Assembly: GCA_046346665.1 (NCBI GenBank)
Contig: JAXMHQ010000019.1
Coordinates: 38,302 to 102,301 of the forward strand
Direction: 5' to 3'
DNA: 64,000 nt
Source: JAXMHQ01 sp046346665
GTDB lineage: Bacteria > Verrucomicrobiota > Verrucomicrobiia > Limisphaerales > JAXMHQ01
The position numbers were made by a program, and so were the translations under genes. The notes below the pieces were generated by a model. The model saw only the letters and a program-made list of their open reading frames with translations, was not told where the DNA came from and made no database searches. Shown in pieces: positions 39,101 to 48,125 of the stretch. Positions within the stretch are counted from its first letter, which is position 1. Every line of letters begins with the position of its first letter.

Positions 39101-39742
39101 GTGAAAGGTCGCTGGCCGACATTGATTCTGTTCGCCGTGGTGTTTGCGCTGTCGCGGATCCCGGGGATGTTATCCTCGGATTTCGCGAATTTCAGCGCGG
39201 CCTACGCGCTGGCGTTTTGCGCCGGCGTCTACTTTCCCGGCCGATCCGGCTGGGCCCTGCCGCTGGTGCTCATGATCGCCACCGATGCCGCTTTGAATTC
39301 CTATTATTCCATGCGCGGCTGGGACGTCTGGACCTGGCCCGCGCTGCGGTACCAGGTGTTCAATTACGTCGCCTACGCCGCCATTTTCGGTCTCGGCCGC
39401 CGATTCAAACCGCAATCGTCCTTCCTCGGCCTGCTGGGCGGCGGCCTGCTGGGGGCGCTGCTCTTTTATTTCATCACCAACACCGCGTCGTGGCTGTTCA
39501 ATCCGTTCCAGAACCCCGAATACACGAAGAACTTCCTCGGCTGGCTGACGGCCCTGATCCGCGGCACGCACGGCTGGCCGGATACGTGGCAATTCTTCCG
39601 CAACACCATGCTCAGCGGCGGCCTCTTCACCGCCCTCTTCGCCGGCGCCATGAAATGGAGCGCGTCCGAATCCCCCGCCGACAAAACCGCTGGCGCCCCC
39701 GCCGAACCCGCCGACCCCGAGCCCGCCGAAGAAGCCGCGTGA
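39101..39742 (+). CDS. DUF6580-like membrane protein (putative transport protein)
   Basis: 213 residues, GTG start at 39101. Five to six hydrophobic segments. The N-terminal SDFANFSAAYALAFCAGVYFPG and LPLVLMIATDAALN match the pattern of the small-molecule-transporter-like DUF6580 family (recognised from memory). The C-terminal tail is Ala/Pro/Glu-rich. It is convergent with the first TPR gene, and a heptamer array follows 4 bp after the stop. Confidence 0.75.
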   Translation: MKGRWPTLILFAVVFALSRIPGMLSSDFANFSAAYALAFCAGVYFPGRSGWALPLVLMIATDAALNSYYSMRGWDVWTWPALRYQVFNYVAYAAIFGLGRRFKPQSSFLGLLGGGLLGALLFYFITNTASWLFNPFQNPEYTKNFLGWLTALIRGTHGWPDTWQFFRNTMLSGGLFTALFAGAMKWSASESPADKTAGAPAEPADPEPAEEAA

Positions 39743-39746
39743 AGGA

Positions 39747-39818
39747 AGTGCGGAGTGCGGAATGCGGAGTGCGGAGTCAAAATCCGAAATCGTCATTCGT
39801 CATTCGTCATTCGTCATT
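39747..39818. repeat. Paired heptamer arrays (agtgcgg x4 and cgtcatt x4)
   Basis: agtgcgg, agtgcgg, aatgcgg, agtgcgg at 39747-39774, then four exact cgtcatt units at 39791-39818. The two arrays are not clean complements of each other. The stop of the convergent TPR gene (tca, 39814-39816) lies inside the last cgtcatt unit. Confidence 0.8.
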
Positions 39819-41847
39819 CCCTGAGCTTCAATTGATCCAGGTATTGCCGCGCGGTTGTGTTCGACGGATTGATCCGCAACGTTTCCTGGAATTGCGCGGC
39901 GGCTTCGTTCCACTTCTGGAGTTGCGCCAGCGTCAGGCCGTAATTGAAGTGCGCCGCTTCGTTTCCCGGCTCTGTTCCGACGATTTCCTTGAACTGTCCC
40001 GCCGCTTCCTCCAGCCGGCCCTGCTGCGCCAGCAACGTCGCCAGGTCGTTCCGGGCCGACACCAGCTTCGGATCGAGCGACAGCACGCGCCTGTATTCCG
40101 CGATCGCCTCGTCCGGGCTGCCGAATCGGGCGAGGGCCGACGCCAATTGAGCCGCCCGCGCCGGGTTGTTCGGATCCAGCCGCGCCGCTTCGCGCCATTC
40201 CTGCAGCGCCTCCGACGTCGACCCGCGCCTGGCGAGCGCCAGCGCCAGGTTCGAATGCGATTGCGGGGCGCCGGGTTTTAATCGAACCGCCTCCCGGAAT
40301 TCCCCGATCGCCGGGTCGTCGCGGCGGCCCTGCGACAACGCCGCCCCGAGGTTGTTGTGATAATCCGGGTTGCCCGGCTCGATCGCCACCGCCCTGCGAT
40401 AATGCTCGATCGCCTCGTCCAGCCGCCCCGCGCGCAGCAGCGCGTTGGCGTCATCCACCTGGATCGCGGCCGATCCCGGATCGATCGCGACCGCCGTCTC
40501 AAACCGCGGGAGCGCGTCGTTGATGCGGCCGGCGCTGACGAGCCAGTTGCCCAGCGCATCGTTGAAGCGGCTGTTTTCCGTCACCGACACCACCCGCCCG
40601 AACAGCGTCTCGGTGTCGCGCCACCAGCCGATTGCTTCCCGCGTCACCGCGACGAGGGTGATCGCCGCCGCCAGCGCCGCGGCCAGCGCCATCGCCCGCG
40701 GGCGTCCGCCCGCCGCCAGCGCGGCCGCGCCCCACGCGACCACGATCGCCAGGCCGATGAACGGCACGTAGGTGTAGCGATCCGCCATGGATTGTTCCCC
40801 GACGGCGACGAGGCCCAGCACCGGCGTGAGCGCGGCCAGGTACCAGGACCAGCCTGTGAAAAACCACGGCGCCGCACGCCGCGTGAGCCATGCCGCGGCG
40901 GAAATCAGCCCCAGCAAAATCACCGCGTAAACCACCACGCCCGGCGCCCAGTGCTCCACCACCGGGTAATTGGCCGAAAGCCCCGACGGCCACACGCTTT
41001 TCAGCAGATACCGCACATACGAAACCGCCGCGTTTTCCCATCGGGCGGCGGCCGACACGCGCGCCATCGACGTCATCGCGCCGCCGGACCGCTGCGCCAG
41101 CCAGGTCACCACGCAGGATCCTAACGCCAGCAGCGCGAACGGAAGTTTCTCGAGGACCAATCGCGGCAGCCGGCTTCGGGCAAATCTCCCCAGCGGCCAG
41201 AAATCCAGCAGCAACAGCAGCAACGGCAGCGTGACAAGCATGGGTTTGCTCATCAAACTCAATGTGTAGAGGAAGGCCGAAAGGCAGATGAATTTGAGAT
41301 TTGAGATTTGAGATTTGAGATTTCCGGCCGCATACGCCCAAATCGCCAGCAGGCCGAAAAACGTGCTCAACACATCTTTGCGCTCGGAAATCCAGGCGAC
41401 GGATTCGACGCGGAGCGGGTGGATGGCGAACAGCGCGGCCGCGATCCACGCGCGCCAGGTGGTTCCCGTGATCCGGCGCAGCAGCAGGAAGAGCAGGGCG
41501 GCATTGACCGCGTGAAGGAGGATGCTGGTGAAATGATGCCCGCGGGGGTCGAGTCCGAACCATTGGCAATCCGCCATGTGCGACAGCCAGGTGACCGGGT
41601 GCCAGTTCGCCGCGGTGAACGTGCGAAAAGCCCAGGCCGCGCCGGAGACGGTTAATCCGCCCTGGACGACCGGGTTTTCGGTCACGTAACGCGGATCGTC
41701 ATACGCAACAAACCCGTTCCGCGTGGCGGGCCAGAACAATCCCAGCACCAGCGCGAACAGGGCGGCCGCCAGGAGCGCGGCGCGGCGGCCCCCGGTGTCT
41801 TTCGCAGACACGCCTTCTGCCGCGCACTCTGGCCGGGAGGAAATCAC
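39814..41847 (-). CDS. TMTC/O-mannosyltransferase-like membrane protein with C-terminal TPRs (paralogue A)
   Basis: Start uncertain. GTG 41847 is chosen because the frame upstream (to ATG 41955) is heptamer repeat; GTG 41811 is another option. About 677 residues. Roughly eleven membrane segments, with YDDPRYVTENPVVQGGL in the first loop (GT-C-like acidic motif), HPLRVESVAWISERKDVLSTF and MSKPMLVTLPLLLLLLDFWP, typical of TMTC-type proteins. Then about nine TPR units. TMTC proteins transfer sugars to extracytoplasmic proteins. A 7-nt array lies inside the coding region at 41296-41323. The stop codon is in a heptamer array. Confidence 0.82.
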   Translation of the reverse strand: MISSRPECAAEGVSAKDTGGRRAALLAAALFALVLGLFWPATRNGFVAYDDPRYVTENPVVQGGLTVSGAAWAFRTFTAANWHPVTWLSHMADCQWFGLDPRGHHFTSILLHAVNAALLFLLLRRITGTTWRAWIAAALFAIHPLRVESVAWISERKDVLSTFFGLLAIWAYAAGNLKSQISNLKFICLSAFLYTLSLMSKPMLVTLPLLLLLLDFWPLGRFARSRLPRLVLEKLPFALLALGSCVVTWLAQRSGGAMTSMARVSAAARWENAAVSYVRYLLKSVWPSGLSANYPVVEHWAPGVVVYAVILLGLISAAAWLTRRAAPWFFTGWSWYLAALTPVLGLVAVGEQSMADRYTYVPFIGLAIVVAWGAAALAAGGRPRAMALAAALAAAITLVAVTREAIGWWRDTETLFGRVVSVTENSRFNDALGNWLVSAGRINDALPRFETAVAIDPGSAAIQVDDANALLRAGRLDEAIEHYRRAVAIEPGNPDYHNNLGAALSQGRRDDPAIGEFREAVRLKPGAPQSHSNLALALARRGSTSEALQEWREAARLDPNNPARAAQLASALARFGSPDEAIAEYRRVLSLDPKLVSARNDLATLLAQQGRLEEAAGQFKEIVGTEPGNEAAHFNYGLTLAQLQKWNEAAAQFQETLRINPSNTTARQYLDQLKLRE
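41296..41323 (-). repeat. Heptamer array inside a coding region (gagattt, 4 units)
   Basis: Four exact gagattt units (plus-strand reading) encode NLKSQISNLKF in a loop between membrane segments of paralogue A. Seven is not a multiple of three, so gain or loss of one unit would shift the frame. Confidence 0.85.
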
Positions 41848-41853
41848 GCGCAG

Positions 41854-42034
41854 CCAGAATCCAGAATCCAGAATCCAGAATCCAGTGAGAAGTGCGCCAG
41901 GGCGCGAGGCGCAGGGCGCGAGGCGCAAGGCGCATAGCCGATAGCCGATAGCCAATAGTCAATTGGTCCCGCGTTCGAATCGCGGCATCGGCCATCGACT
42001 ATCGGCCATCGGCCATCGGCTATTGGCTATTGGC
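41854..42034. repeat. Long heptamer arrays around a tRNA-like hairpin
   Basis: 41854-41881: ccagaat x4. 41900-41962: nine units in unbroken register (gggcgcg, aggcgca, gggcgcg, aggcgca, aggcgca, tagccga, tagccga, tagccaa, tagtcaa). 41986-42034: seven units (catcggc, catcgac, tatcggc, catcggc, catcggc, tattggc, tattggc). The tagccga side is the complement of the tatcggc side, so both pair around the T-arm fragment at 41965-41985. Confidence 0.8.
41965..41993 (+). other. tRNA 3'-end fragment (T arm plus acceptor strand)
   Basis: ccgcg-ttcgaat-cgcgg is a complete five-base-pair T stem with a canonical loop, preceded by ggtc and followed by the 7-nt acceptor strand catcggc. The 5' half of a tRNA (D and anticodon arms) is absent. 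The acceptor strand continues into tandem catcggc copies. Confidence 0.6.
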
Positions 42035-42037
42035 CAC

Positions 42038-43344
42038 TAGTGTCCGGTTAAATTTTTGCTGACCACTGTTTTCTCCTTTAATGACAGAATCATCCTAAGG
42101 GTCGACCAATTTTTCGATTTCATTTTCGAAGGGCTATTTCACAGGTTTTGGAGCCGTATGACAAACGGCCAACCAACCTATGAACGAAGGCCGGACGTTT
42201 CTCAGCTTCTAGATCACCTTCCAAATACGAGTTCGACAAGTGCGTGGAGCGTTATCAAGAGCAACTTCCATGTCCGCACGCTTCCCACGTACGAACAGTT
42301 CCTCGTCATGGCTTTTGCCCAACTGACCTGGCGGGGAGAGCCTGCGAGATATCGAGACCTGCTTGCGGGCTTTGGGATCCAGACTCTATCACAGCGGCAT
42401 CCGCAAAGCTCCCGCTCGCAGCACGCTCGCCGATGCGAACGAAGCGGGATTCGGCATTTTCGCTGATTTTGCCCATGTGCTGATCGGTCAGACTGCCGAC
42501 CTCTACGTCGGCGAAGCTTTTCGGTGCCGGTGCTGGTAGCACTTATGCACTGGACTCACCAACGATCAATTTGTCCTTATCGATTTTCCCTTGGGCCAAG
42601 TATCAACCCTACTCGGCCGGGGTCAAATTGCATACCTTGTTGGCCCTTCGCGGCAACTACCCAACCGTTGTCATTATTACTCCAAGTCGCGTCCACGATG
42701 TGAACATGGATTGGTTGGCTTACGAACCCGGTTCCTTTACATCTTTGATCGCGGCTATTGGGACTGCCCGATGGCACCGAATCCATCAAAGTGGCGCCTT
42801 CTTCGTCACACGTGCTCGTGCCAGTTTTCGCGCTCGACGACTCTACTCCCGCCCTGTCGACAAAGCCCTCGGGCTACGTTTCGATCAGACCGTGGTGATG
42901 ACTGAGTTTTACCCAAAAAGGACTATCCAGAGCCCTTGCGACGCATTGGCTTCGTTGATCCAGTGACCGGAAAAGCTCTCATCTTCTTAACCAACAACTT
43001 TACTCTGACGGCCCTGACTTCATCGCACAGCTTTATCGCTGTCGATGGCAAGTCGAAGCTGTTCTTCAAATGGTTGAAGCAACACCTGCGCCCAAAACTT
43101 TTACGGGACCTCAGATAATGCTGTGCGTACTCAGATCTGGATTGCCATCTCCATCTATCTCCTTGTGGCCATCCTCAAAAGCGCCCTTCGCTTGGATACA
43201 GCCCCTACACTTTGTACAGATTATGAGCCTGACGCTTTTCGAGAAAATGCCCATTTTACAGGCGCTTTCTCAAACATCGCAGCTAAATGAATCTACCCAC
43301 CTTCAAAATCAGCAATGTTTGCCAGGCTTTTTAACCGGACACTA
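42038..43344 (+). mobile_element. Decayed IS4-family (DUF4372-type) insertion sequence
   Basis: 15-bp perfect terminal inverted repeats tagtgtccggttaaa, extending imperfectly into gccac at both sides. 1.3 kb, usual for this group. The transposase is broken by several frameshifts. It is inserted in a run of tattggc/ggctatt heptamers between two paralogous genes. Base composition is clearly lower in GC than its flanks. Confidence 0.88.
42158..43291 (+). pseudogene. IS4-family transposase remnant
   Basis: Fragments in different frames: RTLPTYEQFLVMAFAQLTWR (N-terminal DUF4372-like), then after a shift RDIETCLRALGSRLYHSGIR and STLADANE; YQPYSAGVKLHTLLALRGNY and HDVNMDWLAYEPGSF; SGAFFVTRARASF and LYSRPVDKALGLRFDQTVV; FVDPVTGKALIFLTNNF; LFFKWLKQHLR; and MSLTLFEKMPILQA. 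At least four frameshifts and one internal stop separate them, so no functional enzyme is made. Confidence 0.85.
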
Positions 43345-43346
43345 GT

Positions 43347-43367
43347 GGCTATTGGCTATTGGCTATT
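43347..43367. repeat. Heptamer array (ggctatt, 3 units) right of the IS
   Basis: Three exact ggctatt units continuing the tattggc run at 42021-42034 on the other side of the insertion sequence. The stop codon of paralogue B (43370-43372) follows two bases later. Confidence 0.8.
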
Positions 43368-43369
43368 CC

Positions 43370-45415
43370 CTATCGCCCGGCTCCGCCGGGCCCTACGGCT
43401 TGGAGGTTGGACCGCGCGGAATCGTTATTCGGATTCAACCGCACGGCTTCCTGGAATCGCGCCACGGCTTCGTTGGTTCGACCCAGCATGTTCAGCGCGA
43501 TGCCGAGATTGTTCTGGAGCGAGTCGTCCGCCGGATCCAGTTTCGCGGCGGCTTCGAATTGCGCGACGGCTTCCCCGGGCTTGCCGGCGCCGGCGAGCGC
43601 CATTCCGTACGCATTGCGCGGGGCGGTGGATTCGGGGTCGGATTGAACCGCCTTCGCGTAGGTTTGAAACGCGATCTCCGGCCGGCCCGAGCGGAGCTGC
43701 AGTTCGGCCAGGATCAGCAGCGCCTCGGTGTCCATCGGGTTCAGCCGGATCCCGTTCTCCAGCACAACCTCGGCGTCGGCGGCATTTCCCTTCGCGGCCA
43801 GCAGCCGCGCGAGGTCTTTGTAGGCCATCGGGAAATCCGGATACAATTTCAACGCCAGCCGGTATTCGCGGATGGCTTCGTCGGGGTTGCCCAGTTTCTC
43901 GAGGGCGCGGCCCCGATTGAAATGCGCCTGGCTGTAATTGGGATCGAGTTCCAGGGCGCGGTCGAATTCCTGCAGCGCTTCCTGGAGCCGGCCCTGTGTG
44001 CCGAGCGCCGCGCCGAAGTTGCTGTGGGTGTCCGCCGCGCCCGGCCGCAGCCGGAGCGATTCCTTGAACTCGACGATCGCTTCATCGATGCGCCCCTGCG
44101 TGACAAGCAGATTGCCGAGATTGGCGTGCGCCGCGTAATTGTCCCGCGTGACTGCCGTGACGTGACGGAACAGCGTTTCGCTGTCCACCCAGCAGGCCAG
44201 GTAATTTCGTGTGGTGATTGCGAGCAACGCCAGCACGGGCACCAGCAGCACACCCGACCCCGCGCCCGCCGCCAGCCGGCTGCGCGCAACATCCGCCGCC
44301 GCCCACACCACCAGCACCAGCACGCCGATGCAGGGGAAATACGTGTAGCGATCCGCCATGGATTGTCCGCCGACCGCAACGATCCCGATCACGGGCACCA
44401 GCGTGCCGAGATACCAGAACCAGCCGACCGGCAGGTATCGTCGCCTCCAGAAAACCACGCAGAGCGCGGTGACAATCGCCAGGAACAACGCCGCCAGCCC
44501 CGCCGCCAGCGGCCGCGCCACATCCGTCTCCGGATAAAACACCGCGAGCGGATCCGGCCAGAACAGCTTGCCCAGGTAACCCACGTACGACAGCGCCGCG
44601 TTTTCAAATCGCAACCCGAGCGGCCGCGCGGGCAGCGACACCAGGGCGTTGCCTTCGCGCTGGGCCCACAGCGTGATCACGGAGGACGCGACCGCCAGCG
44701 CAAAAAACGGAATCTTCTCCAGGATCAACCGGCGCAATCGCGTTCCCGGCCAGCGTTCCAGCGGCCAGAAATCCAGCAGCAACAGCAGGAACGGCAGCGT
44801 GACGAGCATGGGTTTGCTCATCAGGCTCAAGGTGTAGAGGAAGGCCGAAAGGCCGATGAATTTTAGATTTGAGATTTGAGATTTGAGATTTCCAGCCGCA
44901 TACGCCCAGATGGCCAGCAGCCCGAAAAACGTGCTCAACACATCCTTGCGTTCCGAGATCCAAGCGACGGATTCGACGCGGAGCGGGTGGATGCCGAACA
45001 GCACGGCGACGGCCCAGCTTCGCCAGGTGGCGCCGGTCAATCGGCGCAGCACGAGAAACAGCAGGCCGGTGTTGGCCGCGTGAAACAGGAGGCTGGTGAG
45101 GTGATGCCCCCCCGCGCGCGGGCCGTAGAGCTCGCAATCGAGCATGTGCGACAGCCAGGTGAGGGGATGCCAGTTGGCGATGGTGGTGGTGGTGAACGCC
45201 CAGGCGACGTTCGGCCAGGTCAACCCGCCGTGCACCTGCGGGTTCTCGGTCACGTAATACGGGTCGTCGTAATTGATGAACCCGTTGTCCAGCGCCGGCC
45301 AGAACACCGCCAGCACCAGGAAAAACAGCGCCAGCGCCGCAAGAAACGCAGGAGGCCGGCCGCACCATCGCCGGATCACCCCCGGCAAACCGGCGCTGTG
45401 TTCTTCGTCAACCAT
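43370..45415 (-). CDS. TMTC/O-mannosyltransferase-like membrane protein with C-terminal TPRs (paralogue B)
   Basis: Start at ATG 45415 (MVDEEHSAGLPG). 681 residues. Same plan as paralogue A: YDDPYYVTENPQVHGGL, WISERKDVLSTFFGLLAIWA, MSKPMLVTLPFLLLLLDFWP, then about ten TPR units ending NPNNDSARSNLQ. The two genes face the same way and were presumably adjacent before the IS arrived. The in-frame heptamer array NLKSQISNLKF lies at the same place as in A. Confidence 0.85.
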   Translation of the reverse strand: MVDEEHSAGLPGVIRRWCGRPPAFLAALALFFLVLAVFWPALDNGFINYDDPYYVTENPQVHGGLTWPNVAWAFTTTTIANWHPLTWLSHMLDCELYGPRAGGHHLTSLLFHAANTGLLFLVLRRLTGATWRSWAVAVLFGIHPLRVESVAWISERKDVLSTFFGLLAIWAYAAGNLKSQISNLKFIGLSAFLYTLSLMSKPMLVTLPFLLLLLDFWPLERWPGTRLRRLILEKIPFFALAVASSVITLWAQREGNALVSLPARPLGLRFENAALSYVGYLGKLFWPDPLAVFYPETDVARPLAAGLAALFLAIVTALCVVFWRRRYLPVGWFWYLGTLVPVIGIVAVGGQSMADRYTYFPCIGVLVLVVWAAADVARSRLAAGAGSGVLLVPVLALLAITTRNYLACWVDSETLFRHVTAVTRDNYAAHANLGNLLVTQGRIDEAIVEFKESLRLRPGAADTHSNFGAALGTQGRLQEALQEFDRALELDPNYSQAHFNRGRALEKLGNPDEAIREYRLALKLYPDFPMAYKDLARLLAAKGNAADAEVVLENGIRLNPMDTEALLILAELQLRSGRPEIAFQTYAKAVQSDPESTAPRNAYGMALAGAGKPGEAVAQFEAAAKLDPADDSLQNNLGIALNMLGRTNEAVARFQEAVRLNPNNDSARSNLQAVGPGGAGR
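44864..44891 (-). repeat. Heptamer array inside a coding region, second paralogue
   Basis: tagattt followed by three exact gagattt units, encoding the same NLKSQISNLKF loop as in paralogue A. Confidence 0.85.
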
Positions 45416-45483
45416 GACCGCCGACAGAATAGCCACCCGCCCGCTGATGACAAGGAACACCGGGTTGACGGGTGATCAGTCAG

Positions 45484-45586
45484 CGGTGGCAAGGGGCAAG
45501 TGGCTAGTGGCTAGTGGCTAGTGGCAAGTGACTAGTGAGCACGGTTCACAGGATACCGGCCACTTGCCACTTGCCACTGGTCACTG
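45484..45586. repeat. Inverted heptamer array (8 + 4 units)
   Basis: Left: cggtggc, aaggggc, aagtggc, tagtggc x3, aagtgac, tagtgag (45484-45539). Right, complementary: gccactt, gccactt, gccactg, gtcactg (45559-45586). It ends 11 bp before the GTG start of the RluA gene. Confidence 0.8.
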
Positions 45587-45597
45587 AATACTCCCCC

Positions 45598-46323
45598 GTG
45601 CTCTCGATCGTCCATGAAGACGCCGACCTGCTGGTGATCAACAAACCCGCCGGACTCGTGTGCCACCCGACCAAGGGCGACGCCCTGTCCAGCCTGATCG
45701 GACGCGTCAGACTGCATCTCGGTTCCGACGCCCGGCCGCACCTGGTCAACCGGCTCGACCGCGAAACCAGCGGGCTGGTCGTGGTGGCGAAGCGGGATGA
45801 GGCCGCGCGCGAACTGCGCAAACACTGGGAATCGCGCGAAGTGGCCAAGGAATACCTCGCCATCTGCCACGGCCACATCGGTCCCGACACCGGCCGCATC
45901 GAGGCGCCCCTCGGCAAGGACGACCGCAGCCGGGTGGCGATCAAGGATTGTGTGCGCCCCGACGGGCTGCCGTCGGAGACGCGGTTCGAGGTGGTGGGCC
46001 GATTCCGGAGGGGGGAAGGCGAGTTCACCCTGTTGCGGGTCCGCCCGTTGACGGGCCGGAAACATCAGATCCGGATCCACCTCGCGCACCTGGGCCATCC
46101 GATCGTGGGCGACAAGATCTACGGCGGCGACGAGGATTGCTACCTGGCGCTGGTCGAGAACCGCATGACCGACGCGCACCGGTCGCGATTGATCCTGCCG
46201 TTCCAGGCGTTGCACGCCGAGACGCTCCGATTTCAGTTGCGCGGAGAAGGGGTCGAATTCCGCTGCGCCCCCGAGCCGTGGTTCACCGGGTATTACGGCG
46301 AACAGGATTTGAACCACGGATGA
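45598..46323 (+). CDS. RluA-family pseudouridine synthase (second)
   Basis: GTG start at 45598 (VLSIVHEDADLLVINKPAG) chosen because the upstream frame is heptamer repeat. 241 residues. Catalytic Asp54 in NRLDRETSG; INKPAGLVCHPTKGD and TGRKHQIRIHLAHLGHPIVGD are the other family motifs. It modifies uridines in rRNA or tRNA. The last codons (LNHG) and the stop come from a nonamer repeat beginning aaccacggatga. Confidence 0.92.
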   Translation: MLSIVHEDADLLVINKPAGLVCHPTKGDALSSLIGRVRLHLGSDARPHLVNRLDRETSGLVVVAKRDEAARELRKHWESREVAKEYLAICHGHIGPDTGRIEAPLGKDDRSRVAIKDCVRPDGLPSETRFEVVGRFRRGEGEFTLLRVRPLTGRKHQIRIHLAHLGHPIVGDKIYGGDEDCYLALVENRMTDAHRSRLILPFQALHAETLRFQLRGEGVEFRCAPEPWFTGYYGEQDLNHG

Positions 46324-46439
46324 ACACGGATCCACACGGATAAAAGGCCGGAACGGGCAATTTCCCGCAGATCACGCAGATCACACAGAAAGCTGGAAAA
46401 AGAGGCTTTAAATTCCGCGTGATCTGCGTGATCTGCGGG
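46315..46439. repeat. Nonamer palindrome with half outer arm
   Basis: Outer half aaccacggatgaacacggat (46315-46344), then the inner palindrome cccgcagatcacgcagatca ... ctgcgtgatctgcggg (46364-46439) with a 30-bp centre. Confidence 0.8.
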
Positions 46440-46479
46440 AAAAATTCCCTTTCCCGCTTCCGGATCGGCGGGCCACGCC

Positions 46480-48084
46480 TCACTGCCCCGCCGGCGCCAC
46501 GGACGTGGACCATAACCCTAACGGGAACCAGGGCGATTCCAGCCAGTCGACGAGCACGGCCAGTTCGAGCGCCGAAAACCCGGTGGGACTCGTCCGCTCC
46601 AGCGTGAGCTGCGCCGGGCCGGTCTGGCGGAGAATCGTCGTGCAGCTCCCCGAGCGCGAGGTGATCGCCTTCAGCCAGTCCACCGACCGGCTTTCCATGG
46701 GGATCGGCGTGCCGCGGAACGCCGCGCGGAACGCCTGGGCGAGCAGGAACGCCGATTCCACCCGCGGCTCGGTGGCTTCCCAATGATAAAAGAACACATT
46801 GGTCATGGCCTGCAGCCGGGCGGAAAGCTCCGACACGCCGGGCAGCGGGTAGAGGGCCACCGGCAGGTTCGTGACGATGTCCGCATTGGCAAGCGTGCCG
46901 CCCATCAGCCAGTCGCGTCCGCCGGACTGGATGATCTTGAAAAACGGCGCGGCGCCCGGCACGCCGTTCCAGATCGCGCCGTCCGGATTGGACATCACGG
47001 CCAGTTCACCCGCGGCGTGCGAGGCCAGTAGCGCACCCGCCAGGCCGGCCAGGTTGGTCACCACCAATCCGCCCGGGAGGCCCGGCGGCAGCGGGGTCGC
47101 CCAGCACCATTGCCCGGGCATGCTCGTCGGCGCCCACGAGAAAACCTGTCCCGGCAACGCAGGCGCCGCGGGCGAAAGTCCAAGCAGATTGTCCACGTCG
47201 CGCAACGCGCTGAATTCCACGACCGATTCCGACAAAATATCCGTCGGCACAGTCCACGCCGTCGTCGGCGGCTGGATGCTGCTTGAAAAATCCAGGAACG
47301 CGCGCGCGACGACATCGGCGCCGTCGCCGGTGAGGGTGAAGGAAACCCGGGGCAGCGCGGGGGCCGTGTTGCCGGACAGCGCTGCGAACCGCGCCGCATT
47401 CACATCCAGCTCCAGCCACAGGTGCGGTCGTTCGGTGCGGACCGGTGTGCCGGTTTTATTGATCCGGCCGATCCACTCCTGCACCAGCACATTGTCCCCG
47501 CCGGAAAGGCCGAGCAATGTCCAGTTCCCGGCCCGCGTCAGTTCCACCCGGCCCGGCGATCCGGCGCGCGACAGGATCCAGCCGCGGCCGCCCTGCTGCG
47601 TGGGCCACTGGCCGAACAAGGATTGCACCGCGAGCGCGAGGTTGGTTTCCCACTGGCCCGAATGACGCGGATCGAGCCGGATGGCGAAGGCGCAATCGGG
47701 CGACGTGTTGGTTCGATCGCGGATTTCGAAATAAGTCTCTTCTTGGACCACGTCATTGAGCAGGGGGCGGAGGGCGAGTGTGTAGATATTGGTGACCTGG
47801 GCCGGCCCGAGCAGCAGGCGCCAGGGCGCGCTGGCCAGGCGGTCGAGCGATTGATTCTGGACCTTGACCGACGCGTCCAGCGTCCAGATCCGCATCAGCG
47901 AATAAGCGCCCGCCTCGATCCCGAGCTGCTTCTTGCCCATCCAATGAAGCCGCAGGATCCCGTCCGCGCCGAGATCCGCAGTGCGGTTCGTGACGACAGG
48001 CGCCAGGGAGACGGCTTCGGCGGCTTTGGTGGGAATCGCAGCCAGGGCCAGAAACGCCGCAGCCAGGAGACATCGGATATGCAT
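46480..48084 (-). CDS. Exported protein of unknown function, family X copy 1
   Basis: Start set at ATG 48084 (MHIRCLLAAAFLALAAIP), giving a normal signal peptide; the frame upstream is nonamer repeat. 534 residues. Not a recognised family. It is paralogous to the gene at 53482: shared are the N-terminal LRLHWMGKKQLGIEA / AIVHWLGKRQIEADT, NQSLDRLASAPWRLLL / NQTLDKLSHAPWLLTL, and the C-terminal LAVLVDWLESPWFPLGL / LQFLADWLESPRFPVGL. The central part is beta-rich. The two copies bracket the PEP-CTERM genes and the MFS-spermidine synthase fusion. Confidence 0.8.
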   Translation of the reverse strand: MHIRCLLAAAFLALAAIPTKAAEAVSLAPVVTNRTADLGADGILRLHWMGKKQLGIEAGAYSLMRIWTLDASVKVQNQSLDRLASAPWRLLLGPAQVTNIYTLALRPLLNDVVQEETYFEIRDRTNTSPDCAFAIRLDPRHSGQWETNLALAVQSLFGQWPTQQGGRGWILSRAGSPGRVELTRAGNWTLLGLSGGDNVLVQEWIGRINKTGTPVRTERPHLWLELDVNAARFAALSGNTAPALPRVSFTLTGDGADVVARAFLDFSSSIQPPTTAWTVPTDILSESVVEFSALRDVDNLLGLSPAAPALPGQVFSWAPTSMPGQWCWATPLPPGLPGGLVVTNLAGLAGALLASHAAGELAVMSNPDGAIWNGVPGAAPFFKIIQSGGRDWLMGGTLANADIVTNLPVALYPLPGVSELSARLQAMTNVFFYHWEATEPRVESAFLLAQAFRAAFRGTPIPMESRSVDWLKAITSRSGSCTTILRQTGPAQLTLERTSPTGFSALELAVLVDWLESPWFPLGLWSTSVAPAGQ

Positions 48085-48125
48085 GGCGCCGGGTTGAATG
48101 CCAGAAACCGTCGAGGCGCACAAGC

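Noticed and set aside
41854..45586. CRISPR array
   Set aside because: Units of 7 nt run head to tail without spacers, and no cas gene is nearby.
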